Positions 1 through 5,677 of a stretch of DNA of 9,542 bases are shown here, in pieces (the stretch's first letter is position 1; each line of letters starts with the position of its first letter). This DNA comes from Rhodoferax sp. (GTDB lineage Bacteria; Pseudomonadota; Gammaproteobacteria; Burkholderiales; Burkholderiaceae_C): positions 1 through 9,542 of the forward strand of contig JAEMRG010000047.1 in NCBI GenBank assembly GCA_016463455.1, given 5' to 3'. Made by a program: the position numbers and the translations under genes. Below the pieces are notes generated by a model. That model was not told the origin of the DNA. It saw nothing but the letters and a program-made list of their open reading frames with translations, and searched no databases.

Positions 1-761
1 CGCCCCGCCTCCATGCGGGACACACTCCATTGCCAGGTTACCGTTGCCAAAGCCAGCCAAGCAATGGCATAAGCAGCCAAATAGGCCCAGACGCTGACCG
101 ACAGGTCGGGTAACACCCAGGCGGCGCTACCCTCCTGCAAGGCTAGCAACAGGGCCGAAGTCAGCAGGCAACCCAGGAACAGTGCAATTGTTTTGCTAGC
201 AGTAGGAATGGACTGCGCATGACGCGCAATCACGTTGTTTGCTGAGAAGGCCAGGCCGGCAGTCAGGCCCAGGAAGTCGGTCCAGCCCAAAGGAGCGGCG
301 AATGATTGATCGCCGCCGACGATCAGCACAACGCCGCCCAATGCACAGGCCAGTGCTGCTAGGCGGCGTTTGGTAATGCGTTCGCCCAAAAAAACTCTCC
401 CGCCCAATACCCCCCATACCGGCGCAAGGTAAAACAAAAGAGCCACGCGCACCACATCGCCGGCCAACAAGGCGCTGATGTAGGCGGTATTGCCCCACCC
501 TCCCACCAGGGAAAGCAGCAAAAACAGGGGTACGCAATGTCTCCATTGCGCATACTCACGCACCAATAGCGGCAAACTGATGAGCCCCAAGCCGCCAAAA
601 GTCAAGAAAGCCACCATGGGACCCGATAAGCCTTGTCCGGCAAAGTACTTCAGCGGCAGCCACGCCAAGCCCCATAGGGACGCCGAAAAAATCAGCACCC
701 AAACCGGCAACATGGGACTCGTGCGTCTGCTCCCGTCAGATTGCAGAGGCATCGACTTCAT
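1..761 (-). CDS. EamA/DMT-family membrane transporter, C-terminus cut by window start
   Basis: The reading frame is open from an ATG at 761 to the window edge, giving 253 residues of a family that usually has about 300, so the last one or two helices are missing. Hydrophobic stretches lie at about residues 18-36, 48-66, 78-97, 104-123, 133-150, 158-175, 190-208 and 223-242, fitting the ten-helix drug/metabolite transporter fold. The end of the first EamA repeat is recognisable at about 109-148: a YLAPVWGVLGG stretch, then LGERIT, then a small-residue-rich helix. It begins 8 bp after the fhs stop codon, so it is probably the last or a late gene of the leftward operon. No good Shine-Dalgarno precedes 761. 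A start at Met17 (ATG at 713), just before helix 1, has a GAG at suitable distance and is an alternative. The substrate cannot be read from the sequence. Its position suggests export or uptake of an amine or C1 metabolite, but that is inference. Confidence 0.85.
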   Translation of the reverse strand, partial: MKSMPLQSDGSRRTSPMLPVWVLIFSASLWGLAWLPLKYFAGQGLSGPMVAFLTFGGLGLISLPLLVREYAQWRHCVPLFLLLSLVGGWGNTAYISALLAGDVVRVALLFYLAPVWGVLGGRVFLGERITKRRLAALACALGGVVLIVGGDQSFAAPLGWTDFLGLTAGLAFSANNVIARHAQSIPTASKTIALFLGCLLTSALLLALQEGSAAWVLPDLSVSVWAYLAAYAIAWLALATVTWQWSVSRMEAG

Positions 762-769
762 TGGTGGGA

Positions 770-2446
770 CTAAAACAATCCCGATATTTTTCCATCGTCA
801 TCGATATCGATGCGCATAGAGGATGGCTCTTTGGGCAAGCCTGGCATGGTCATGATGTCGCCGCAAATCATCACGACAAATTCCGCCCCTGCCGAAAGTC
901 GCACTTCGCGGATATTGACTGTGTGGCCCGAGGGGGCAGCGCGCAACTTAGGATCGGTGGAAAAAGAATACTGCGTCTTGGCAACGCACACCGGGTAATG
1001 CCCAAAACCATCGGTCTGCAGCTTGGCAATCTTGGCGCGTACCGCACTGTCTGCAGAAATATCCGCTGCGCCATAGATTTTGGTCGCGATAGCTTTCATT
1101 TTGTCCCATAAGCTGTCTTCGTCAGCGTACACAAACTTGGTTTTCGCGGTACCCGACTCAGCAAGCTTGACCACTATATGCGCCAGTTCCTCCGCACCTT
1201 TACTGCCTTCAGCCCAATGGCGAGCCACCACCACCGGCACCCCCATCGCGTCCATATGGGCGCGCAGTGCGTCGAGCTCCTCGGCTGTGTCTGACGTGAA
1301 ATGGTTAATGGAAACCACGCACGGCAGTCCATAGTTCTCACGCATATTGTGCACATGCCGCTCCAAGTTAGCGATACCGCGCTTGACCGCTTCCACATCG
1401 GGCGTGTTGAGGTCTTTGGCCTCGACACCCCCGTGGTGCTTGAGGGCACGCAGCGTAGCGACGACCACGCCGGCGTCCGGACGCAGGCCCGATTTACGGC
1501 ACTTGATGTCGATGAACTTTTCCGCACCCAGGTCGGCACCAAACCCGGCCTCCGTGACCACGTACTCGCCCAGCTTGAGCGCGGCTTTGGTGGCCGTGAC
1601 CGTATTGCAGCCGTGGGCGATGTTGGCGAAGGGCCCACCATGAATAATGGCAGGGTTGTTCTCCAGCGTTTGCACCAGGTTGGGTTTGATAGCGTCTTTG
1701 AGGAGCGCGGCCATGGCCCCCTGTGCATTGAGGTCACGGGCTCGAATGGCTTGCTGATCGCGGGTGTACCCAACGATGATGTTGCTCAGGCGCTCTTTGA
1801 GGTCTTTGCGCGAGGTCGCCAGGCAGAAGATTGCCATGACTTCGGAAGCCACGACGATGTCAAAACCGTCTTCGCGAGGGAAACCGTTGCCTGGCCCCCC
1901 GAGCGAGACCACGGTGGTGCGCAGCGCGCGGTCATTCATATCCATGACGCGACGCCACACGATGCGGCGCGCATCAAAGCCAAGGCTGTTGCCGTGGTGA
2001 ATATGGTTGTCCATGAGCGCGGCCAGCAGATTGTGGGCCAGCGCAATGGCGTTGAAGTCGCCCGTAAAGTGCAGGTTGATGTCCTCCATCGGCACCACTT
2101 GGGCGTAGCCGCCGCCAGCGGCGCCACCTTTCATGCCAAAGACGGGGCCTAGCGAGGGCTCGCGCAGGGCGATCACGGTGCGCTTGCCGATGCGATTAAG
2201 CGCGTCACCCAGGCCCACGGTCGTCGTAGTTTTACCCTCACCGGCGGGGGTGGGGCTAATGGCCGTCACCAAGATCAATTTGCCATCAGGCCCGGTTTGC
2301 TGGTTCAGCCAGTTCAGGTCAATCTTGGCTTTGTAATGCCCATAAGGCTCCAATGCCGTCAATGGAATATGCAGCCGCTCCTGGGCCATTTGCATAATGG
2401 GTTGCAGCGTTGCCGCCTGCGCAATGTCGATATCGGATAAGGCCAT
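770..2446 (-). CDS. fhs: Formate-tetrahydrofolate ligase (formyl-THF synthetase)
   Basis: Fhs couples formate, ATP and tetrahydrofolate to give 10-formyl-THF in the cytoplasm. The reaction is reversible, and during C1 oxidation it can release formate and conserve ATP. The 558-residue length is the family norm. The ATP-binding P-loop is clear at residues 66-76 (TPAGEGKTTTT), followed by the conserved EPSLGPVFGMKGGAAGGG stretch near residue 95 and the DINLHFTGD segment near 126. The start at 2446 is supported by an AAGGAG Shine-Dalgarno (2457-2452) 5 nt upstream. It lies 31 bp after the cupin gene and 8 bp before the transporter gene, on the same strand. With folD at the other end of the window and the folate-linked demethylases between, the likely job here is the last step of methyl-group oxidation to formate, rather than only formyl supply for biosynthesis. 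That assignment of direction is inference; the enzyme identity is secure. Confidence 0.97.
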   Translation of the reverse strand: MALSDIDIAQAATLQPIMQMAQERLHIPLTALEPYGHYKAKIDLNWLNQQTGPDGKLILVTAISPTPAGEGKTTTTVGLGDALNRIGKRTVIALREPSLGPVFGMKGGAAGGGYAQVVPMEDINLHFTGDFNAIALAHNLLAALMDNHIHHGNSLGFDARRIVWRRVMDMNDRALRTTVVSLGGPGNGFPREDGFDIVVASEVMAIFCLATSRKDLKERLSNIIVGYTRDQQAIRARDLNAQGAMAALLKDAIKPNLVQTLENNPAIIHGGPFANIAHGCNTVTATKAALKLGEYVVTEAGFGADLGAEKFIDIKCRKSGLRPDAGVVVATLRALKHHGGVEAKDLNTPDVEAVKRGIANLERHVHNMRENYGLPCVVSINHFTSDTAEELDALRAHMDAMGVPVVVARHWAEGSKGAEELAHIVVKLAESGTAKTKFVYADEDSLWDKMKAIATKIYGAADISADSAVRAKIAKLQTDGFGHYPVCVAKTQYSFSTDPKLRAAPSGHTVNIREVRLSAGAEFVVMICGDIMTMPGLPKEPSSMRIDIDDDGKISGLF

Positions 2447-2449
2447 AAA

Positions 2450-2459
2450 TTCTCCTTGA
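2450..2459 (-). promoter_or_regulatory. Ribosome binding site of fhs
   Basis: On the minus strand the 31-bp gap before fhs carries a near-perfect AAGGAG (2457-2452), 5 nt from the ATG at 2446. It fixes the fhs start and shows that fhs is translated from its own strong site even though it is probably on a shared transcript with the cupin gene. Confidence 0.8.
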
Positions 2460-2477
2460 GTAAATTAGTTTTCTGCT

Positions 2478-2834
2478 TTATTTCAATGGGATACAAAAAT
2501 GCTTGCGTACCGCTTTCTCGATCTTCCAGGTACCTTTGAAATTTGCCTCAATGACAAACGCATCGCCCGGGCCCACGTGGATCGGCACGCCGCCATCCGG
2601 GGTGATGGTGATTTCGCCCTCCATGATGTGGACGAATTCGTAGGCCGAATAGGTGGCGTAGTAGCTGCCCGGCGTCGCCTCCCAGGTACCAGAAATCATG
2701 CAGCCGTCGTGTGAGGTGTGTTGCACCCAGGTTTTCATAGTGGGGTTGCCTTCGGTTACCACCCAACCGTCCAAATTAGCGGTACTAGGGTTGGCATCGG
2801 GGGCGGAGAATCGGACGGCTGTGGGATGGCTCAT
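2478..2834 (-). CDS. Small cupin-domain protein (Cupin_3/DUF861-like), function unknown
   Basis: This 118-residue protein is a single cupin barrel. A GTWEATPGSYY strand (about 49-59) is followed by YEFVHIMEGEITITPDGG (65-82), a GPGDAFVI turn (88-95) and NFKGTW (98-103). This is the pattern of the Cupin_3/DUF861 family, which includes the cupin half of ureidoglycine aminohydrolases. The usual cupin metal ligands are incomplete: motif 1 has Glu66, His69 and Glu72 but no HxH pair, and motif 2 has Asn98/Phe99 where a His is expected, so metal binding is uncertain. The start chosen is ATG at 2834. A longer frame reaches 3017 but overlaps the end of the upstream gene, and its extra residues are low-complexity and unlike a cupin. 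It sits between the GcvT-like gene (106-bp gap) and fhs (31-bp gap), suggesting a role in folate-linked C1 chemistry. No reaction can be assigned. Confidence 0.88.
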   Translation of the reverse strand: MSHPTAVRFSAPDANPSTANLDGWVVTEGNPTMKTWVQHTSHDGCMISGTWEATPGSYYATYSAYEFVHIMEGEITITPDGGVPIHVGPGDAFVIEANFKGTWKIEKAVRKHFCIPLK

Positions 2835-2940
2835 GCTTGGTCTTTCGTGGTGTGGGCTCGTGCTGCCGCTTTGGGCTGCACAGGCAAAAAAATTTGCGCC
2901 CCGTTTTGGCGGGTCGGTGGGGGTTGGGGGCGGTACGTCC
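2835..2940. other. 106-bp intergenic gap between the GcvT-like and cupin genes
   Basis: No gene is supported here. The gap contains a short inverted repeat, GCAAA (2884-2888) and TTTGC (2893-2897), around a four-A loop, plus G-rich runs near 2912-2935. It lacks a convincing U-tract, so a terminator is not supported. It could be an RNA-processing or weak attenuation site, or simply spacer. Confidence 0.35.
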
Positions 2941-4074
2941 TCAATCCTGGACGGTGCGACGCTTTTTGTCCTTGTCGTAGAAAGGCATTTCGTGGGCAAT
3001 GGCATTGACCTCCCCATCAGGACCGTGCACCGTCAGCGCAGTCCCTTGCACGCATACAGGTACATCCAAGCGTGCAATCGCAACCGACCAGTGGTTTAGC
3101 GGCGAGTACATCGGGCAGGTAACGACGCCCACTTTTTTGTCGCCCTGATAGACCAGGCTGCCTTCTGCCGCCGCCTTGCTACTGTCCAACTTGAGCCCAA
3201 ACAGTTTGAAGCGCTCTTTGCCTTTGAGCCGGTAGTGCTCCTGCGCACCGCGAAAACCTTGCTTGCCGGGGCTGACGGTGAAGTCCAAACCCAGCTCCCA
3301 CAGCGTGTCGCCCGGTGCTTCGTCAGCGTAAGGGTACATTTCAGAATTATCGAAGGGAAAAAACACCAAGTAGCTTTCGGTGCGCAGCATGTCTAGCGTG
3401 GTGAATCTACAAGGAATAATCCCCATGTCCGCACCCTCCGAGAGAATGGAGTCCCAGATGTGCCCAGCGTCCTGGCCGCGGCAGAATATTTCATAGCCTC
3501 GCTCACCGGTGTAGCCGGTGCGCGAAAGCGTGATCGGATGCCCATACAGCATGGCGGGCATATGCGTAAAGTAAGCCAATTTGCGGACCGCAGGAATGTG
3601 TTTTTCCAGAAAATCCACCGCCAGCGGACCTTGCAACGATAAATCGTGCATGTTGTCATCAAACCGGATGGACACGTCTTTACCGGTGGAGGCGGCCACC
3701 AGGGACTCGTGACCCGCTCCCGAGCCGTGCACGAGCATGAAGGAATTGGGCCCGAAGCGGTAGAGGACGCCGTCGTCGATAAATTTGCCGCGCTCATCGA
3801 GCATCGAACAGTAAATGCTACGGCCGGGGGCCAGTTTCTCGACGTTGCGCGTAGTCACCCGATCCAACAGGTGACTCGCATGGGCTCCGTTAATATGGAT
3901 TTTTTTCAGGCCTGAAACGTCCATGAGTCCCGCCTTGGTGCGCACCGCCATGTACTCTTCATTGGCATCTTTGCCATAAGACCATGCAGTACCCATGCCA
4001 CTCCAGTCTTCTAGCTTCGAACCGAGGGCAATGTGGCGCTCTGCAAGCGCCGAAAATCTCCAAGAGGCTGTCAT
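2941..4074 (-). CDS. Stand-alone GcvT-like, probably THF-dependent, aminomethyltransferase/demethylase
   Basis: This 377-residue protein has the folate-binding fold of the glycine-cleavage T protein across nearly its whole length. Family landmarks are LMDVSGLKKIHINGAHA (50-66), the FIDD motif at 98-101 whose Asp is the conserved folate-contacting residue of the family, LQGPLA (147-152), RTGYTGERGYE (185-195) and MLRTESY in the second half. The C-terminal barrel (about 285-377) carries the GVVTCPMYSP stretch. True GcvT sits with gcvH and gcvP, which are absent here, so this is more likely one of the diverged members that pass a methyl or methylene group from a methylated amine (or other methyl donor) to tetrahydrofolate. 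It is not simply a copy of the tdm C-terminal domain, because the intervening sequences differ. The start has an AAAGGA site 5 nt upstream. It is the first gene of the leftward operon, divergent from tmm. DMSP demethylase, another GcvT relative, is possible but I do not see its N-terminal sequence. Confidence 0.88.
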   Translation of the reverse strand: MTASWRFSALAERHIALGSKLEDWSGMGTAWSYGKDANEEYMAVRTKAGLMDVSGLKKIHINGAHASHLLDRVTTRNVEKLAPGRSIYCSMLDERGKFIDDGVLYRFGPNSFMLVHGSGAGHESLVAASTGKDVSIRFDDNMHDLSLQGPLAVDFLEKHIPAVRKLAYFTHMPAMLYGHPITLSRTGYTGERGYEIFCRGQDAGHIWDSILSEGADMGIIPCRFTTLDMLRTESYLVFFPFDNSEMYPYADEAPGDTLWELGLDFTVSPGKQGFRGAQEHYRLKGKERFKLFGLKLDSSKAAAEGSLVYQGDKKVGVVTCPMYSPLNHWSVAIARLDVPVCVQGTALTVHGPDGEVNAIAHEMPFYDKDKKRRTVQD

Positions 4075-4079
4075 GATTT

Positions 4080-4085
4080 TCCTTT
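4080..4085 (-). promoter_or_regulatory. Ribosome binding site of the GcvT-like gene
   Basis: On the minus strand AAAGGA occupies 4085-4080, 5 nt from the ATG at 4074. It supports this start as the first codon of the leftward operon. Confidence 0.75.
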
Positions 4086-4105
4086 CGAAATGGGTTGTGA
4101 CATGA

Positions 4106-4123
4106 AGTTACCTGTATGCAACT
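4106..4123. promoter_or_regulatory. Candidate operator palindrome in the divergent promoter region
   Basis: An 18-bp imperfect palindrome, AGTTACCTGTATGCAACT, has perfect AGTT/AACT ends and 12 of 18 positions symmetrical. Read on the minus strand its core is TTGCATACA, resembling the TTGTATACAA-type sites bound by some GntR-family regulators. It lies just downstream of the predicted leftward -10 box, where a bound repressor would block transcription of the GcvT-like operon. No regulator gene is in the window, so the partner is unknown. Confidence 0.4.
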
Positions 4124-4130
4124 AATTTTC

Positions 4131-4159
4131 ATTATGACGTATTATCTTGAAGGTTTGAA
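4131..4159 (-). promoter_or_regulatory. Candidate sigma70-type promoter of the leftward operon
   Basis: On the minus strand a TTCAAA -35-like box (4159-4154) and a CATAAT -10 box (4136-4131) are separated by 17 bp. Transcription would begin near 4124 and leave a 5' untranslated region of about 50 nt before the GcvT-like ATG. The match is by eye and the region is AT-rich, so chance matches are possible. Confidence 0.4.
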
Positions 4160-4170
4160 AAAGAGTTAGC

Positions 4171-4184
4171 AAGGGTATTCCCTT
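4171..4184. repeat. Short perfect inverted repeat between the two divergent promoters
   Basis: AAGGG and CCCTT flank a TATT spacer, giving a perfect 5-bp dyad. It lies about 40 bp upstream of the proposed tmm -10 box and upstream of the leftward -35 box, a suitable place for an activator acting on either promoter. The short arms make chance occurrence quite possible. Confidence 0.3.
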
Positions 4185-4200
4185 ATGCACAACACACACT

Positions 4201-4228
4201 CTTTGTAGGAAACTAAGTTCAATACAAT
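4201..4228 (+). promoter_or_regulatory. Candidate sigma70-type promoter of tmm-tdm
   Basis: A good -10 hexamer TACAAT lies at 4223-4228 with only a weak -35 candidate, CTTTGT (4201-4206), 16 bp upstream. A start near 4235 would give a leader of about 30 nt. The poor -35 would fit a promoter that needs an activator, as expected for a substrate-induced catabolic operon, but this is inference. Confidence 0.35.
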
Positions 4229-4264
4229 GAAATTTTTAACACCTCACTTTTTGGAAAATTCCTC

Positions 4265-5611
4265 ATGAAAAAACGCGTGGCAGTCATTGGTGCGGGCCCC
4301 AGCGGATTGGCGCAACTGCGGGCTTTTCAGTCAGCGGCGGCCAAAGGGGCGGACATTCCGGAGGTGGTCTGCTTTGAAAAGCAAGACAACTGGGGAGGCT
4401 TGTGGAACTACACCTGGCGCACTGGTTTAGATGAGTACGGCGAGCCGGTTCATGGGTCTATGTACCGCTATTTGTGGAGCAATGGCCCCAAAGAGGGTTT
4501 GGAGTTTGCGGACTACAGCTTTGAAGCGCATTTTGGTCGGCAAATTGCTTCCTACCCCCCCCGAGCCGTGATGTTGGATTACATCGAAGGTCGGGTGAAT
4601 AAAGCCAATGTGCGCCCTTGGATACGTTTTCGTACACCAGTTCGAAACGTCCATTACGACGAAAGCACCCAACTATTTGATGTGACAGTGCACGATCTGG
4701 TCAACAACCGGGTTTACACCGAGCAATTTGACTTCGTGGTGGTAGCCAATGGCCACTTCTCAACGCCTAACGTGCCCTTCTTTCCCGGCTTTGAAGACTT
4801 CCCGGGGCGGGTTTTGCACGCCCATGATTTTCGCGATGCCGTGGAATTTGTGGACAAAGACGTGTTGATCATTGGCACCAGCTATTCCGCCGAGGACATT
4901 GGCTCGCAGTGCTGGAAATACGGCTGCAAGTCGGTCACAGTGAGCCATCGCACCAGCCCCATGGGCTATGACTGGCCAGACAACTGGGAAGAAAAACCAT
5001 TGCTGCAAAAGTTAGAAGGCAAGTTGGCGCACTTTAAGGACGGTAGTACCAAGGAGGTGGACGCCGTGATTTTGTGCACCGGCTATCTGCACCATTTCCC
5101 CTTCCTGCCCGATGCACTGCGCCTGCAGACGAACAATCGACTGTGGCCTCGTAATTTGTACCGTGGCGTGGTCTGGGAAGCCAACCCCAAGGTGTTCTAT
5201 TTGGGAATGCAGGACCAGTGGTACACCTTTAATATGTTCGATGCACAGGCATGGTTTGCCCGCGACATCATGATGGGCCGCATTGCAGTGCCCGATGCGC
5301 CCACCATGCAGGCCGACGGCCAAGCCTGGGCAGATCGCGAAGGCGCACTGGCCGATTCCCATGAAGCCATTGAATACCAAGGCGCTTATGTGCAGTCCTT
5401 GGTCGATCTCACCGATTACCCGGACTTCGATATCAAAGGCATGAACGAGGCATTTTTTGCTTGGAAACAGCACAAGGTGGAAAACATCATGGGCTTTCGT
5501 GACAACAGCTACAAATCTCTCATCACAGGTACCATGGCACCGCCACACCATACCCCTTGGAAAGATGCTTTAGACGACTCCATGCAAACCTATCTGCGGC
5601 CCAGCCGCTAA
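4265..5611 (+). CDS. tmm: Trimethylamine monooxygenase (bacterial flavin-containing monooxygenase)
   Basis: Tmm is a cytosolic FAD- and NADPH-dependent enzyme that oxidises trimethylamine to trimethylamine N-oxide; members of the family also oxidise dimethyl sulfide and indole. The 448 residues match the length of characterised bacterial FMOs. The FAD-binding GAGPSG lies at 9-14 and the NADPH-binding GTSYSAEDIG at 204-213, with Tyr207 in the position of the known cofactor-gating tyrosine of Tmm. The FMO signature FxGxxxHxxxF is present at 179-189 (FPGRVLHAHDF). Asn73, in the YLWSNGPKE segment, matches the active-site Asn of FMOs, and LCTGY is at 270-274. The whole N-terminal third closely resembles Roseobacter Tmm, so specificity for trimethylamine is well supported. 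A GGAA Shine-Dalgarno-like site (4253-4256) precedes the ATG. It is followed by tdm on the same strand, the expected partner that consumes its product. Confidence 0.95.
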   Translation: MKKRVAVIGAGPSGLAQLRAFQSAAAKGADIPEVVCFEKQDNWGGLWNYTWRTGLDEYGEPVHGSMYRYLWSNGPKEGLEFADYSFEAHFGRQIASYPPRAVMLDYIEGRVNKANVRPWIRFRTPVRNVHYDESTQLFDVTVHDLVNNRVYTEQFDFVVVANGHFSTPNVPFFPGFEDFPGRVLHAHDFRDAVEFVDKDVLIIGTSYSAEDIGSQCWKYGCKSVTVSHRTSPMGYDWPDNWEEKPLLQKLEGKLAHFKDGSTKEVDAVILCTGYLHHFPFLPDALRLQTNNRLWPRNLYRGVVWEANPKVFYLGMQDQWYTFNMFDAQAWFARDIMMGRIAVPDAPTMQADGQAWADREGALADSHEAIEYQGAYVQSLVDLTDYPDFDIKGMNEAFFAWKQHKVENIMGFRDNSYKSLITGTMAPPHHTPWKDALDDSMQTYLRPSR

Positions 5612-5624
5612 GGTGGTAGCCACC
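5612..5624 (+). other. Short hairpin immediately after the tmm stop codon
   Basis: GGTGG (5612-5616) and CCACC (5620-5624) form a perfect 5-bp stem with a TAG loop, starting at the first base after the tmm stop codon. It is the first of two closely spaced hairpins in the tmm-tdm gap. No U-tract follows. Confidence 0.5.
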
Positions 5625-5634
5625 GATTACCTTA

Positions 5635-5655
5635 GCAACGCCAAGCTGGCGTTGC
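5635..5655 (+). other. Strong 9-bp hairpin between tmm and tdm
   Basis: GCAACGCCA (5635-5643) and TGGCGTTGC (5647-5655) form a perfect 9-bp stem with an AGC loop, ending 22 nt before the proposed tdm ATG. Only CCTTT follows, so it is not a standard intrinsic terminator. In the transcript it could stabilise the tmm 3' end, cause partial termination or affect tdm translation. Confidence 0.6.
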
Positions 5656-5677
5656 GCCTTTGCAATTGGACGCATTT

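Noticed and set aside
1301..2152. 283-codon open frame on the plus strand
   Set aside because: It lies wholly antisense to fhs, whose conserved motifs prove the minus strand is coding. The predicted protein has no recognisable domain and is a by-product of G+C-rich codon use.
2835..3017. N-terminal extension of the cupin gene to 3017
   Set aside because: It would overlap the end of the GcvT-like gene by 77 bp, and it encodes Pro/Ser-rich sequence unlike any cupin N-terminus. The ATG at 2834 gives a compact complete domain.
2941..4074. Calling the GcvT-like gene gcvT of the glycine cleavage system or dmdA
   Set aside because: No gcvH or gcvP is nearby, and the N-terminal sequence does not look like DMSP demethylase. 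Only the family is supported.
4075..4264. Glycine or folate riboswitch in the divergent region
   Set aside because: I see no paired glycine aptamers or other conserved riboswitch core. The leaders inferred from the promoters (about 30-50 nt) are too short.
5012..5551. 179-codon open frame on the minus strand
   Set aside because: It is antisense to the C-terminal half of tmm, which is well conserved in the coding direction.
5660..5677. TTG start for tdm at 5660
   Set aside because: The ATG 18 bp downstream has a Shine-Dalgarno-like TTGGA at good spacing, and TTG starts are rarer. The added six residues show no conservation I recognise. It cannot be excluded.
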